In this document: one piece after another, positions 16,485 through 25,927 of the stretch
How positions within the stretch are numbered: the stretch's first letter is position 1
Layout of the letters: every line of letters begins with the position of its first letter
Origin: Clostridia bacterium
GTDB lineage: Bacteria; Bacillota; Clostridia; Oscillospirales; CAG-272
Length of the DNA: 37,444 nt
NCBI GenBank assembly: GCA_017461745.1
Contig: JAFTXE010000128.1
Coordinates: forward strand, 1 to 37,444
Direction of reading: 5' to 3'
Made by a program: the position numbers and the translations under genes
Notes under the pieces: model-generated
Databases searched by the model: none
Seen by the model: only the letters and a program-made list of their open reading frames with translations
What the model was told of the DNA's origin: nothing

Positions 16485-17315
16485 ATGCCTACAAAGAAGT
16501 TTAAGCCTACTACACCGTCGCGCAGACATATGACGGTTCCGACCTTTGAGGAGATAACCAAGTTTACTCCCGAAAAGAGTCTGGTAGTAATAAAGAAGAA
16601 GTTTGCCGGACGTAACAGCTACGGCAGAATCACCGTTCGTCATAAAGGCGGCGGAAACAAGATTAAGTACAGAATTATCGACTTCAAGAGAGCTAACACC
16701 GCTCCCGCAACTGTAGTTGGTATCGAGTACGACCCTAACAGAAGCGCATACATCGCTCTCCTTCAGAACGAAGCAGGCGAGAAGAGCTACATCATCGCTC
16801 CCGTTGGTCTTAAGGACGGCGACGTCGTTTACACGGGACCTGATGCTGATATCAAGCCCGGTAACACGCTTCCCATCGAGAATATTCCCGTTGGTACGTT
16901 TATCCACAACATCGAGCTTTACCCCGGTAAGGGCGCTCAGCTCGTTCGTTCCGCAGGCGTTGCGGCACAGCTCATATCCAAGGAAAACGGCATAGCTCAG
17001 GTAAGACTTCCCTCGGGTGAGGTAAGAATTATCCGTCTTGACTGTAAGGCAACTATCGGTCAGGTCGGCAACATCGAGCACGACACCGTTAAGCTTGGTA
17101 AGGCAGGTAAGACGAGACACCTCGGCATTCGTCCCACAGTTCGCGGTTCTGTAATGAACCCCTGTGATCACCCTCACGGTGGTGGTGAAGGTAAGTCGCC
17201 TATCGGTAGACCTTCTCCTGTTACCCCTTGGGGTAAGCCTGCTCTGGGTTATAAGACCAGAAACAAGAAGGCAAGAACAGACAAGTTCATCGTAAAACGC
17301 AGAAACGCTAAATAA
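16485..17315 (+). CDS. rplB: 50S ribosomal protein L2 (uL2)
   Basis: A 276-aa protein needed for subunit joining and peptidyl transfer. Conserved features are [17 protein letters not shown] near the N-terminus and [20 protein letters not shown] near residue 215-235, where the conserved histidine lies. Length is standard. GTAGGAGG precedes the ATG. Confidence 0.98.
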   Translation: MPTKKFKPTTPSRRHMTVPTFEEITKFTPEKSLVVIKKKFAGRNSYGRITVRHKGGGNKIKYRIIDFKRANTAPATVVGIEYDPNRSAYIALLQNEAGEKSYIIAPVGLKDGDVVYTGPDADIKPGNTLPIENIPVGTFIHNIELYPGKGAQLVRSAGVAAQLISKENGIAQVRLPSGEVRIIRLDCKATIGQVGNIEHDTVKLGKAGKTRHLGIRPTVRGSVMNPCDHPHGGGEGKSPIGRPSPVTPWGKPALGYKTRNKKARTDKFIVKRRNAK

Positions 17316-17329
17316 GGAGGGAATATAAG

Positions 17330-17611
17330 ATGAGCAGAAGTTTGAAGAAGGCGCCTTTCGTAGAAGCTAAGCTCTACGCAAGAATTTGCGCTATGAACGA
17401 AAAGAACGAGAAGAAAGTTCTCAAGACTTGGTCTCGCGCATCCACGATATTCCCTGAGTTCGTAGGTCACACCATTGCGGTTCACGACGGAAGAAAGCAC
17501 GTTCCGGTATACGTAACTGAGGATATGGTCGGACACAAGCTCGGCGAGTTTGCGCTGACAAGAACATTCAAGGGCCATGCAGGCTCTAAGACATCCAACA
17601 ACGGTAAGTAA
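17330..17611 (+). CDS. rpsS: 30S ribosomal protein S19 (uS19)
   Basis: A 93-aa protein in the 30S head that contacts S13. It begins [15 protein letters not shown] and contains [20 protein letters not shown] and [18 protein letters not shown], all typical. Its final A overlaps an ATG that is not the likely rplV start. AAGGAGGG lies upstream. Confidence 0.98.
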   Translation: MSRSLKKAPFVEAKLYARICAMNEKNEKKVLKTWSRASTIFPEFVGHTIAVHDGRKHVPVYVTEDMVGHKLGEFALTRTFKGHAGSKTSNNGK

Positions 17612-17634
17612 TGCGAGAGGGAGGAATATTTACG

Positions 17635-17970
17635 ATGGAAGCAAAAGCAACACTTAAATATGCAAGAATTTCCCCGCGCAAGATGAAGATCGTTCTTGAC
17701 CTCATCAGAGGTAAGGATGCAGGAGTCGCAATGGCAATTCTGAAGAACACTCACAAGAGTGCTTCCGAATACCTTGTAAAGCTGCTGGGAAGTGCAGTTG
17801 CAAACGCAACTAACAATTTTCAGATGGATGAGACAAAGCTCTACGTATCCGAGTGCTTCGTATGCCCCGGTCCTACGCTTAAGAGAATCATGCCCCGCGC
17901 TAAAGGAAGCGCAGACAGAATTCTTAAGAGAACGTCTCACGTAACAATAGTAGTTAAGGAAAGAGACTGA
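17635..17970 (+). CDS. rplV: 50S ribosomal protein L22 (uL22)
   Basis: A 111-aa protein whose hairpin lines the exit tunnel. I chose ATG 17635, because GGGAGG lies at an SD distance and the protein then starts MEAKATLKYARISPRKMKIV like its relatives. An in-frame ATG at 17611 would add eight residues that include the ribosome binding site. The hairpin segment ECFVCPGPTLKRIMPRAKG is intact, so there is no sign of a macrolide-type deletion. Confidence 0.97.
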   Translation: MEAKATLKYARISPRKMKIVLDLIRGKDAGVAMAILKNTHKSASEYLVKLLGSAVANATNNFQMDETKLYVSECFVCPGPTLKRIMPRAKGSADRILKRTSHVTIVVKERD

Positions 17971-17989
17971 GAGAGGAGGTAAAGCTTAA

Positions 17990-18757
17990 ATGGGTCAGAA
18001 GGTAAATCCCCACGGACTCCGTGTGGGCGTAATAAAGAACTGGGATTCAAGATGGTTCACATCCGACGAAAAGTTCGGTGATACCCTTGTATCCGACTAC
18101 AACATCAGAAAGTACCTCAAGAAAGAGCTTCAGGCTGCCGGCGTTCCTAAGATAGAAATCGAGCGTGACAGCAAGAGAGTTCGCGTTTTCGTACACTGCG
18201 CAAAGCCCGGTATGGTTATCGGACGCGGCGGTGTTGAGATAGAGAAGTACAAGAACGAGCTTCAGAAGATGGTTGGAATGCCCGTTGCCCTCAACGTTGT
18301 TGAGGTAAGACAGCCCGACCTCGATGCTCAGCTGGTTGCAGAGAACATCTGCGGACAGCTTGAAAGAAGAGTAGCTTTCCGCCGTGCTATGAAAATGGCG
18401 ATAAGAAACACCATGAGACTTGGCGCAAAGGGAATCAAGATTTCTTGCAGCGGCCGTCTCGCAGGCGCGGAAATCGCAAGAACAGAGCACTATCATGAAG
18501 GAACTATTCCGCTTCAGACACTCAGAGCCGACATTGATTACGGTTTCTGGGAAGCAAATACAACCTACGGTAAGATCGGCGTCAAGGTATGGATATACAA
18601 GGGCGAGGTTCTTAACGAGGTAAACAGACCCGGTGCAAACGCGCCCAGAGATGCAAGACGTGGAGACCGCCGCGACAACAGAAACGGCGAGAGACGCGGA
18701 CGCAGAAATGACGGCGCAAGAGGCGAAAGAGCTCCGAGAGAAGGAGGACGTAAATAA
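17990..18757 (+). CDS. rpsC: 30S ribosomal protein S3 (uS3)
   Basis: A 255-aa protein at the mRNA entry site. It starts [20 protein letters not shown]; the KH domain is seen around [18 protein letters not shown]. It is longer than the ~220 aa core because of a C-terminal tail rich in Arg, Gly and Asn (from about residue 212), which probably binds RNA. Such tails vary between lineages. Its TAA overlaps the rplP ATG. Confidence 0.97.
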   Translation: MGQKVNPHGLRVGVIKNWDSRWFTSDEKFGDTLVSDYNIRKYLKKELQAAGVPKIEIERDSKRVRVFVHCAKPGMVIGRGGVEIEKYKNELQKMVGMPVALNVVEVRQPDLDAQLVAENICGQLERRVAFRRAMKMAIRNTMRLGAKGIKISCSGRLAGAEIARTEHYHEGTIPLQTLRADIDYGFWEANTTYGKIGVKVWIYKGEVLNEVNRPGANAPRDARRGDRRDNRNGERRGRRNDGARGERAPREGGRK

Positions 18758-19170
18758 TGTTAATGCCGAAGAGAGTTAAGTTCCGTCGTGTTCAGCGCGG
18801 CAGACTTAAGGGAAAAGCAACAAGCGGCAATAAGGTTACAAACGGTTCTTACGGTCTTGTAGCACTTGAGCCTGCATGGATCACCAGCAATCAGATCGAG
18901 GCTGCCCGTATCGCAATGACGAGATACATCAAGCGTGGCGGTAAGGTTTGGATAAAGATATTCCCCGACAAGCCCATTACAGAGAAGCCTGCTGAGACCC
19001 GAATGGGTTCAGGTAAGGGTTCACCTGAGTACTGGGTAGCAGTAGTTAAGCCGGGTAGAGTAATGTTCGAGATGGACGGAGTTGCTGAGGACGTAGCACG
19101 CGAAGCTATGCGTCTTGCATCCCACAAGCTCCCCATCAAGTGTAAGTTTGTCGTAAAGGAGGAAGCATAA
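18757..19170 (+). CDS. rplP: 50S ribosomal protein L16 (uL16)
   Basis: A 137-aa protein near the A site. It starts [19 protein letters not shown]; an ATG two codons on is possible, but the longer form matches the Bacillus-type start and GGAGG lies nine bases upstream. [20 protein letters not shown] and the conserved [16 protein letters not shown] segment are present. It is coupled to rpsC by a 1-base overlap. Confidence 0.97.
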   Translation: MLMPKRVKFRRVQRGRLKGKATSGNKVTNGSYGLVALEPAWITSNQIEAARIAMTRYIKRGGKVWIKIFPDKPITEKPAETRMGSGKGSPEYWVAVVKPGRVMFEMDGVAEDVAREAMRLASHKLPIKCKFVVKEEA

Positions 19171-19171
19171 G

Positions 19172-19372
19172 ATGAAGGCAACTAAATTCGTAAAAGAATT
19201 GAGAGAAATGAGCGCCGAAGAGCTTAACGCAAAGCTCAAGGAGCTTAAGGAAGAGCTTTTCACACTTCGCTTCCAGCACGCAATCAATCAGCTTGACAAT
19301 CCTCAGAAGATAGTAGAAGTCAAGAAGAACATTGCTCGTGTGATGACAGTCCTTTCAGAGAAAAATGCGTAA
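19172..19372 (+). CDS. rpmC: 50S ribosomal protein L29 (uL29)
   Basis: A 66-aa helical protein at the tunnel exit. The [20 protein letters not shown] segment and [13 protein letters not shown] followed by the [12 protein letters not shown] helix are family features. The start is ATG 19172, one base after the rplP stop, with AAAGGAGG inside rplP. Confidence 0.96.
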   Translation: MKATKFVKELREMSAEELNAKLKELKEELFTLRFQHAINQLDNPQKIVEVKKNIARVMTVLSEKNA

Positions 19373-19384
19373 GGAGGAAGAGTC

Positions 19385-19645
19385 ATGACAGAAGAAAGAA
19401 ATCTTAGAAAAGTTCGCGTTGGCCGCGTAGTAAGCGACAAGATGAATAAGACTGTCGTAGTTGCGATTGAGGACAACGTAAAGCATCCCGTTTACGGAAA
19501 GATCATTAAGCGTACCTTGAAGGTTCATGCTCACGACGAGGAAAACGTTTGCGGCATCGGCGACAAGGTTGAAATTATGGAGACAAGACCTCTCTCAAAG
19601 ACGAAGAGATGGCGCGTTGTCGAAATAATCGAAAAAGCTAAATAA
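19385..19645 (+). CDS. rpsQ: 30S ribosomal protein S17 (uS17)
   Basis: An 86-aa OB-fold protein of the 30S body, important in early assembly. It contains [39 protein letters not shown] and the C-terminal [14 protein letters not shown], all typical. AAGGAGGAAGAGTC precedes the ATG. The 67-base gap to rplN has no notable feature. Confidence 0.97.
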   Translation: MTEERNLRKVRVGRVVSDKMNKTVVVAIEDNVKHPVYGKIIKRTLKVHAHDEENVCGIGDKVEIMETRPLSKTKRWRVVEIIEKAK

Positions 19646-19712
19646 TTTAGCTCCAAAAAACCATATACAGTAAATACGGCAGAAATCGTATTGAAATCAG
19701 GAGGAAAATAAA

Positions 19713-20081
19713 GTGATACAGCAACAAACACTCATGAAGGTTGCCGATAACACCGGAGCTAAAGAGCTGATGTGCATTCGCGTACTCGGCGGTACAGGCC
19801 GCAGATACGCAAACATCGGTGACGTGGTTGTAGCCTGCGTAAAGAAGGCTACTCCCGGCGGTGTAGTAAAGAAGGGCGAGGTCGTTAAGGCAGTTGTAGT
19901 AAGAAGCGTACACGGTATGAAGCGTGCAGACGGCTCCTACATCAAGTTTGACGAAAACGCAGCGGTAATCATCAAAGAAGATAAGACGCCCCGTGGAACC
20001 CGTATCTTTGGGCCGGTGGCAAGAGAACTCCGCGAGAAAGACTATCTTAAGATATTGTCTCTCGCTCCGGAAGTACTTTAA
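19713..20081 (+). CDS. rplN: 50S ribosomal protein L14 (uL14)
   Basis: A 122-aa protein at the subunit interface. The start codon is GTG 19713, with CAGGAGG upstream, giving [20 protein letters not shown]. The [19 protein letters not shown] and [20 protein letters not shown] segments are conserved. Length is exactly that of the family, which supports the GTG start. Confidence 0.98.
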   Translation: MIQQQTLMKVADNTGAKELMCIRVLGGTGRRYANIGDVVVACVKKATPGGVVKKGEVVKAVVVRSVHGMKRADGSYIKFDENAAVIIKEDKTPRGTRIFGPVARELREKDYLKILSLAPEVL

Positions 20082-20096
20082 TGGAGGTATCGAAAG

Positions 20097-20402
20097 ATGA
20101 ATATTAAAAGAGACGATACCGTCATCGTTCTTTCCGGTGACGACAAGGGAGTAAAGGGAAAGGTTATTGCCGTTTCCCCCAAGGAAGGAAAAGTAATCGT
20201 GGAGAAGGTCAATATGATCCACAAGCACGTTAAGCCTCGTAAACAGGGCGAAGCAGGTGGCATTATTGACGCGGAAGGCGCTATTTACGCGTCTAAGGTA
20301 GCTCTTTATTGCTCAAAGTGCGATAAGGGCGTAAGAGTCAACTACAAGACAGTTGACGGTAAGAAGGTTCGTGTCTGCGCTAAGTGCGGACAGGAACTTT
20401 GA
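20097..20402 (+). CDS. rplX: 50S ribosomal protein L24 (uL24), zinc-ribbon form
   Basis: A 101-aa assembly initiator. It begins MNIKRDDTVIVLSGDDKGVK, the KOW motif. The C-terminal half has two Cys pairs, C72/C75 and C94/C97, forming a zinc ribbon; many bacterial L24 proteins have lost these. GGAGGTATCGAAAG precedes the ATG. Confidence 0.97.
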   Translation: MNIKRDDTVIVLSGDDKGVKGKVIAVSPKEGKVIVEKVNMIHKHVKPRKQGEAGGIIDAEGAIYASKVALYCSKCDKGVRVNYKTVDGKKVRVCAKCGQEL

Positions 20403-20419
20403 TAGGGAGGTAACAACTA

Positions 20420-20962
20420 ATGGCAAGAATTAAAGATATGTACAAGGCCGAGGTTGCACCCGCCCTTATGAAGAAGTTCGAGTACAAGAGCGTAATGCAG
20501 ATTCCTAAGCTTGACAAGATCGTAATCAACTGCGGTGTTGGTGACGCAAAGGACAACTCCAAGGCTCTTGACGCAGTAATCAACGACCTGTCCATCATCG
20601 CAGGTCAGAAGGCAGTTCCCACCTACGCAAAGAAGTCCGTTGCAAACTTCAAGCTCCGTGAGGGCATGAAGATCGGCGCAAAGGTTACTCTCAGAGGCGA
20701 CAAGATGTACGAGTTTGTAGACAGACTCTTCAACTTCGCTCTTCCCAGAGTCCGTGACTTCAAGGGTATCAACCCCAACGCGTTCGACGGCAGAGGAAAC
20801 TATGCGCTTGGTCTTAAGGAGCAGCTCATATTCCCCGAAATCGAGTACGACAAGGTTGACAAGATCAGAGGTATGGACATCTGCTTCGTAACAACTGCGA
20901 ACACTGACGAAGAAGCAAGAGAGCTCCTCAAGCTTTTGGGCGCTCCCTTCGCAAACAATTAA
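20420..20962 (+). CDS. rplE: 50S ribosomal protein L5 (uL5)
   Basis: A 180-aa protein of the central protuberance that carries 5S r[43 protein letters not shown] and the C-terminal [20 protein letters not shown] are typical. Length is standard. GGGAGG lies upstream. Confidence 0.98.
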   Translation: MARIKDMYKAEVAPALMKKFEYKSVMQIPKLDKIVINCGVGDAKDNSKALDAVINDLSIIAGQKAVPTYAKKSVANFKLREGMKIGAKVTLRGDKMYEFVDRLFNFALPRVRDFKGINPNAFDGRGNYALGLKEQLIFPEIEYDKVDKIRGMDICFVTTANTDEEARELLKLLGAPFANN

Positions 20963-20981
20963 TCACAGGAGGTAAGTAAAG

Positions 20982-21167
20982 ATGGCAAAGAAGGCTATGG
21001 TTCTCAAGCAGCAGAAGGCTCAGAAGTATTCCACCAGAGAGTACAACAGATGCAAGATCTGCGGTCGTCCCCACGCTTATCTCCGCAAATACGGCATCTG
21101 CCGTATCTGCTTCCGTGAGCTTGCATACAAGGGTCAGATCCCCGGCGTAAAGAAGGCAAGCTGGTAA
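20982..21167 (+). CDS. rpsN: 30S ribosomal protein S14, zinc-binding type Z (uS14)
   Basis: A 61-aa short S14. It has the zinc knuckle C24-x2-C27 and C40-x2-C43 in [20 protein letters not shown], which defines the zinc-dependent type; no zinc-independent paralogue lies in this window. CAGGAGG precedes the ATG. Unusually, a 169-base gap follows before rpsH. Confidence 0.97.
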   Translation: MAKKAMVLKQQKAQKYSTREYNRCKICGRPHAYLRKYGICRICFRELAYKGQIPGVKKASW

Positions 21168-21336
21168 GCTAAAAACAACAAAAACTGTTTCCACCCAAGC
21201 ATAAGCTTGGAGTGGAAGCCCCCTAAACTATCAGAAGGAAGCTAATCCGAAGCGATGGGCTTAACCGCTGATATGCCGCCGTGACGAGAGTACGGCAGCA
21301 AGAATAATAAAACTTGCATACAGGAGGATAAATAAT
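21168..21336 (+). promoter_or_regulatory. Structured 169-base gap between rpsN and rpsH
   Basis: Three helices can be drawn. The first is a 12-bp hairpin with one bulge (21189-21217, loop ATAA). The second pairs TATCAG (21229-21234) with CTGATA (21268-21273). Directly adjoining it is a hairpin at 21274-21300 (8 bp plus one mismatch). No promoter consensus and no T run is seen. In most Firmicutes these genes are only a few bases apart, so this looks like a cis-acting mRNA element, possibly an S8 or other r-protein site (inference). Confidence 0.55.
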
Positions 21337-21735
21337 ATGCAAATGTCAGACGTAATCGCCGATATGCTCACCAGAATAAGAAATGCTAACGATGCAAAGC
21401 ACGCAACTGTTGACATTCCGGCATCCAAAATGAAGAAGGCAATCGCAGACATTCTCGTAGAGGAGGGCTACGTAAAGTCCTACCAGGTAATCGAGGACGG
21501 CAAGCAGGGCGTTATTCGCGTAACTCTTAAGTACGCTCAGGGTAAGCAGAAGGTTATCCGCGGAATTAAGAGAGTTTCCAAGCCCGGTCTCCGTATCTAC
21601 GCAGGCTACGAGGATATGCCCAAGGTTATGAACGGACTCGGAATCGCAATCGTTTCCACGTCCAAAGGAATAATGACGGACAAGAAGGCAAGAGCTACCA
21701 AGATCGGTGGCGAAGTGCTTGCTTTTGTCTGGTAA
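21337..21735 (+). CDS. rpsH: 30S ribosomal protein S8 (uS8)
   Basis: A 132-aa primary 16S rRNA-binding protein; in E. coli it represses the spc operon. It starts [20 protein letters not shown] and ends with [20 protein letters not shown] and GGEVLAFVW, both conserved. CAGGAGG precedes the ATG. It follows the structured gap after rpsN. Confidence 0.98.
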   Translation: MQMSDVIADMLTRIRNANDAKHATVDIPASKMKKAIADILVEEGYVKSYQVIEDGKQGVIRVTLKYAQGKQKVIRGIKRVSKPGLRIYAGYEDMPKVMNGLGIAIVSTSKGIMTDKKARATKIGGEVLAFVW

Positions 21736-21757
21736 TGAAAGCGGGAGGTAAATTGAT

Positions 21758-22330
21758 ATGTCAAGAATAGGAAGAATGCCTATAGCTGTTCCCGCAGGCG
21801 TTACCGTAACCATTGCGGATGACAACACAGTAACGGTAAAGGGTGCTCTCGGCACACTTACCGAAAAGTTCAGCGAGCGCATGAGCATTAAGCTGGAAAA
21901 CAATGAGCTTATCGTTACCCGTCCTACCGATGAAAAAGAGGACAGAAGTATTCACGGTCTTACCCGTGCGCTCCTCAACAACATGGTAGTTGGTGTAACT
22001 CAGGGCTTTTCAAAGACACTTGAAATCATAGGCGTCGGTTATAAGGCAACTAAGGTTGGCAAGACCGTACAGCTCTATCTCGGACACTCTCTCATGAAGA
22101 CGGGTATGCCCCAGGATAAATTCTGCATCACCGAGCCCGAGGGAATCACCCTTGAGGTAAACGAGAAGGTAGTTCCGATAACTATTACCGTTAAGGGTAT
22201 TGACAAGCAGGCAGTAGGTCAGATGGCAGCTGTTATCAGAAGCAAGAGACCGCCTGAACCCTATCACGGCAAGGGCGTTAAGTACGCCGACGAAAGAGTA
22301 CGCCGTAAGGCCGGTAAGACCGGTAAATAA
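21758..22330 (+). CDS. rplF: 50S ribosomal protein L6 (uL6)
   Basis: A 190-aa protein near the factor-binding site. MSRIGRMPIAVPAGVTVTI and the C-terminal RSKRPPEPYHGKGVKYADER identify it. It is about ten residues longer than usual (~178-180): the segment after LYLGHSLM, roughly residues 112-126, contains an apparent insert (KTGMPQDKFCIT) in the turn before PEGI. The rest aligns without a gap. Confidence 0.97.
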   Translation: MSRIGRMPIAVPAGVTVTIADDNTVTVKGALGTLTEKFSERMSIKLENNELIVTRPTDEKEDRSIHGLTRALLNNMVVGVTQGFSKTLEIIGVGYKATKVGKTVQLYLGHSLMKTGMPQDKFCITEPEGITLEVNEKVVPITITVKGIDKQAVGQMAAVIRSKRPPEPYHGKGVKYADERVRRKAGKTGK

Positions 22331-22348
22331 TGAAAGGAGTGGAGACAA

Positions 22349-22708
22349 ATGGTATCAAGAAAAGACGCTAATAAGGCTCGTCTTAAGAGACATAAGAGAG
22401 TCAGAGCAAAGATTTCGGGCACTGCTGCTCGTCCCCGTCTGTGCGTATATCGCTCTAACGCAAATATCAGAGCGCAGATCATTGACGATGTTGCAGGCGT
22501 AACATTGGTTGCCGCTTCTACCCATGAAAAGGAATTTGAGGGTAACGGCGGAAACAAGGCAGCAGCTAAGTGGGTCGGTCAGAAGATCGGCGAGAGAGCT
22601 GCGGCAAAGGGTATCACCGAGGTCGTATTCGACAGAGGCGGCTATCTTTATCACGGACGTGTATCGGAATTGGCTGAAGGCGCTCGCGAGAGCGGACTGA
22701 AGTTCTAA
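22349..22708 (+). CDS. rplR: 50S ribosomal protein L18 (uL18)
   Basis: A 119-aa 5S rRNA-binding protein. [33 protein letters not shown] and the C-terminal [20 protein letters not shown] are family features. AAAGGAG precedes the ATG. The 83 bases between it and rpsE carry an imperfect TGTTCAA...TTGAACA repeat but no gene. Confidence 0.97.
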   Translation: MVSRKDANKARLKRHKRVRAKISGTAARPRLCVYRSNANIRAQIIDDVAGVTLVAASTHEKEFEGNGGNKAAAKWVGQKIGERAAAKGITEVVFDRGGYLYHGRVSELAEGARESGLKF

Positions 22709-22791
22709 TCTCCCTTAAGGGTAGATTAGTCCGGTTTGTACACTGTTCAAAACACACAAAACTGTATTGAACACATTTAAGGAGAAAAAAC

Positions 22792-23295
22792 ATGGCAACA
22801 AAGATTAATCCCGAAGAGCTGGATCTCAGAGAGCAGCTCGTCGCATTGAACCGTGTTTCCAAGACCGTTAAGGGTGGTCGTATTTCCCGTTTCGCAGCGC
22901 TTATGGTAGTCGGAGACGGCAACGGACACGTTGGAGTAGGACTTGGAAAGGCAGCCGAGGTTCCCGAAGCTATCCGCAAGGGAATCGAAGACGCAAAGAA
23001 AAATATGATCACCGTATCTCTTAAGGGAACGACAATTCCTCACGAGGTTGTAGGTGTATACGGAGCAGGTAAGGTTCTTCTTAAGCCCGCCGCTCCCGGT
23101 ACCGGTATTATCGCAGGTGGAAAGGTAAGAGCAGTGCTTGAGCTTGTTGGTATCTCCAACATTCGTGCAAAGTGCCTCCGTTCCAACAATCCTACGAACG
23201 TTGTTAAGGCAACGATTGCAGGACTTGAATCTCTTCGTTCCGTTGAAGAGGTTGCAAAGATCCGCGATATTACCGTAGATCAGGTTAAGGGTTAA
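22792..23295 (+). CDS. rpsE: 30S ribosomal protein S5 (uS5)
   Basis: A 167-aa protein at the mRNA entry and decoding side. [39 protein letters not shown] and [20 protein letters not shown] are typical. The loop linked in other species to spectinomycin resistance (around TVKGGR) shows no deletion. AAGGAG precedes the ATG. Confidence 0.98.
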   Translation: MATKINPEELDLREQLVALNRVSKTVKGGRISRFAALMVVGDGNGHVGVGLGKAAEVPEAIRKGIEDAKKNMITVSLKGTTIPHEVVGVYGAGKVLLKPAAPGTGIIAGGKVRAVLELVGISNIRAKCLRSNNPTNVVKATIAGLESLRSVEEVAKIRDITVDQVKG

Positions 23296-23308
23296 GGAGG
23301 GTGACGAA

Positions 23309-23482
23309 ATGAAAAAAGTAACTCTCGTAAAGAGCCTCATCGGCGCAAAGCCCAACCAGAAGGCAACAGCAAAGTCCCTCGGACTCTGCAAGATCGGTGA
23401 CAGCATTGTTCACGAGGACAACGCAGTTCTCGCGGGCAAGGTTAAGGTGATCTCTCACCTTGTTAAGACCGAAAACGTATAA
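23309..23482 (+). CDS. rpmD: 50S ribosomal protein L30 (uL30)
   Basis: A 57-aa protein, [20 protein letters not shown] at the start, then [19 protein letters not shown], the standard short bacterial L30. GGAGGGTGACGAA precedes the ATG at 23309; TAA is at 23480-23482. It occupies the expected slot between rpsE and rplO. Confidence 0.96.
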   Translation: MKKVTLVKSLIGAKPNQKATAKSLGLCKIGDSIVHEDNAVLAGKVKVISHLVKTENV

Positions 23483-23496
23483 GGAGGAAAAGACCT

Positions 23497-23937
23497 ATGA
23501 AACTTAATGAACTTTCACCCGCGTACGGCTCCGCAAAGGCAGCATGGCGCAAGGGCAGAGGTCCCGGCTCCGGAAACGGTAAAACAGCAGGAAAGGGACA
23601 CAAGGGTCAGAATGCCCGTTCAGGCGGCGGTGTTCGTCCCGGATTTGAGGGAGGTCAGCTTCCTCTTTACAGAAAGCTTCCCAAGAGAGGCTTTAACAAC
23701 AGATTCGCAGTTAATTACGCGATAGTAAACGTTGCAGCTCTCAACAAGTTTGAGGACGGTGCGGTAGTTGATATGGATGCGCTCGTTGCAGCGAAGATAG
23801 TTCGCAAGCCCCTTGATGGACTTAAGGTTCTCGGAAACGGCGAGCTTACCAAGAAATTAACCGTCAAAGCAACAGTCTTTTCAGCAACAGCTAAGGAAAA
23901 GATAGAAGCAGCAGGTGGAAAGACAGAGGAGGTATAA
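23497..23937 (+). CDS. rplO: 50S ribosomal protein L15 (uL15)
   Basis: A 146-aa late-assembly protein. The N-terminal part is basic and glycine-rich ([40 protein letters not shown]). The C-terminal globular domain (residues ~70-146) contains [15 protein letters not shown] and [17 protein letters not shown]. That domain is the part resembled by the tail of the surface protein encoded at 1681-7095. AAGGAGG precedes the ATG. Confidence 0.98.
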   Translation: MKLNELSPAYGSAKAAWRKGRGPGSGNGKTAGKGHKGQNARSGGGVRPGFEGGQLPLYRKLPKRGFNNRFAVNYAIVNVAALNKFEDGAVVDMDALVAAKIVRKPLDGLKVLGNGELTKKLTVKATVFSATAKEKIEAAGGKTEEV

Positions 23938-23939
23938 GG

Positions 23940-25256
23940 ATGTTCAAGACGCTGAAAAACGCTTGGAGAATTCCCGAGCTTAAGAAAAAGCTTCTCTTCA
24001 CATTGCTTATCGTCGTCCTTTACCGCCTTGGAGCTAACATTCCTGTGCCTTACGTTGATCCCAATACCTTTAGTCAGGCTGCGGAGATCTTCAGCGGCAC
24101 AATACTTCAGTACCTCAACATCCTTTCGGGCGAAGCGCTCGGAAAGGCAACGCTTCTTGCATTGGGTGTTTCACCTTACATTACGGCATCCATTGTAATG
24201 CAGCTTCTTACAATTGCTATTCCTCCCCTTGAGAGACTTTCCAAGGACGGAGAAAACGGAAGAAAGAAGATTACCGCTATTACCCGTTTCGTAACGGTTG
24301 CGCTTGCACTCGTAACGAGTATCGGATATGCGCTGTTCCTCTCAAACAACGACTTGTTGGTTGTAGAGCCCAACTTCTTCCAGTATGCAATAATCGTAGC
24401 TTGCTACTGCGCAGGCGCGGCTCTCGTTATGTGGCTTGCAGAGAAGATCAATGACCACGGTATCGGAAACGGTATCTCCATTATCCTCTTCGCAAACATT
24501 ATAGCGGGCTTCTACTCCATGTTCCAGTCCATTTGGGATCTGGCAACCAACGACAATCTCCATCTTGCAGTAGGCATACTTCTTGCTGTTCTTGAAGTTG
24601 CGGTACTCATTGGTATGGTAATGCTTATCGTTTGGATGTCTGACGCGGAGAGAAGAATTCCTATTCAGTACGCAAAGCGTGTTGTTGGTAGAAAGATGTA
24701 TGGCGGACAGAACACAAACCTTCCTATAAAGGTAAATATGTCCGGAGTTATGCCTATAATCTTTGCTAACTCTATCGTCGCTATTCCTGCGACAATCGCA
24801 AGCTTTATATCAAATCAGGAAAACGGATTTGTAAAGTTTGTAAACAACGTGTTCAACTATAACACGTGGCCCTATTTGATAGTATTCCTTGTGCTTCTGA
24901 TAGCGTTTGCTTACTTCTACGTGGCAATTTCCTTCAATCCCATTGAAGTGGCAAACAACATCAAGAACAACGGTGGAGCAGTTCCCGGAATTCGTTCCGG
25001 CAGACCTACGGTTGACTACATCAAGAAGATCCTTAACAGAATCACTCTTGTCGGCGCTCTTCTCGTAGCGTTCATCGCTTGCTTCCCCATGATCGTAAAC
25101 ATCGTTACCAGCTACTTTGAAGCTACGCAGGGTCTGTTTATGGCTCTCGCATTCAGTGGCTCTTCGATGATGATCGTGGTCGGTGTTGCTCTTGAGACGA
25201 CTCGTGAACTCGAGGCTCAGATGTCGCTCAGAAACTATAAGGGCTTCCTTGATTAA
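23940..25256 (+). CDS. secY: Preprotein translocase subunit SecY
   Basis: A 438-aa membrane protein with about ten spans, the pore of the Sec translocon. It would export the lipoproteins and insert the Liv permeases and other membrane proteins seen here. Signatures include YRLGANIPVPYVDP at the start, GVSPYITASIVMQLLTIAIP, DHGIGNGISIILFANI and the basic cytosolic loop RRIPIQYAKRVVGRKMYGGQ. Length is normal. It starts 2 bases after the rplO stop with AGAGGAGG inside rplO. Confidence 0.98.
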   Translation: MFKTLKNAWRIPELKKKLLFTLLIVVLYRLGANIPVPYVDPNTFSQAAEIFSGTILQYLNILSGEALGKATLLALGVSPYITASIVMQLLTIAIPPLERLSKDGENGRKKITAITRFVTVALALVTSIGYALFLSNNDLLVVEPNFFQYAIIVACYCAGAALVMWLAEKINDHGIGNGISIILFANIIAGFYSMFQSIWDLATNDNLHLAVGILLAVLEVAVLIGMVMLIVWMSDAERRIPIQYAKRVVGRKMYGGQNTNLPIKVNMSGVMPIIFANSIVAIPATIASFISNQENGFVKFVNNVFNYNTWPYLIVFLVLLIAFAYFYVAISFNPIEVANNIKNNGGAVPGIRSGRPTVDYIKKILNRITLVGALLVAFIACFPMIVNIVTSYFEATQGLFMALAFSGSSMMIVVGVALETTRELEAQMSLRNYKGFLD

Positions 25257-25279
25257 TTCCTATCCGTTGGAGGAACAGT

Positions 25280-25921
25280 ATGAATTTGATACTCATGGGT
25301 GCTCCCGGCGCGGGAAAAGGCACGCAGTCAGCAAAAATTTCAGAAAAATGGAATATTCCGGCGGTATCAACGGGCGATATGCTCCGCGCGGCTGTTAAAG
25401 AGGGAACTCCCCTCGGACTTGCCGCAAAGTCCTGCATGGACGAAGGAAAGCTCGTTCCCGATGAGGTCGTAATAGGAATTATTAAAGATTATCTATCTTC
25501 AGACAAGTGCAATAACGGATTTATACTTGACGGCTTCCCCCGCTCCATTCCTCAGGCTGAGGCTCTGGACGCAATGGGTGTGAAGATCGACGCGGCTCTC
25601 AGCATTGAGGTTGCTGATGAGAAGATCGTTGAGAGAATGAGCGGACGTAGAATCTGCTCGGGCTGCGGCGCTTCTTATCACGTAAAGTATAATCCCCCAA
25701 AGACTGAAAATGTCTGTGACTCATGCTCAGCGTCTCTTTACACGAGAGACGACGACGCGGCAGAAACCGTTCTCAACAGACTTACCACCTTCCACAAGAT
25801 AACAGAGCCGCTCAAGGATTACTACGCGGCAAAGAATTTGCTTATCTGCGTTGAGGGACAGGAAAAGGTTGAGGATACCACGGCAGCCGTTATGGCGGCT
25901 TTGGCGAAGTTCGAGGCGTAA
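25280..25921 (+). CDS. adk: Adenylate kinase, zinc-binding LID form
   Basis: A 213-aa enzyme that converts ATP and AMP to two ADP. The P-loop is GAPGAGKGTQ (residues 7-16); NMP-site and core motifs include STGDMLRAAV and FILDGFPRS. The LID domain has four cysteines, C126/C129 and C146/C149, which bind structural zinc in Gram-positive enzymes. TTGGAGGAACAGT precedes the ATG. Confidence 0.98.
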   Translation: MNLILMGAPGAGKGTQSAKISEKWNIPAVSTGDMLRAAVKEGTPLGLAAKSCMDEGKLVPDEVVIGIIKDYLSSDKCNNGFILDGFPRSIPQAEALDAMGVKIDAALSIEVADEKIVERMSGRRICSGCGASYHVKYNPPKTENVCDSCSASLYTRDDDAAETVLNRLTTFHKITEPLKDYYAAKNLLICVEGQEKVEDTTAAVMAALAKFEA

Positions 25922-25927
25922 GTCAGC

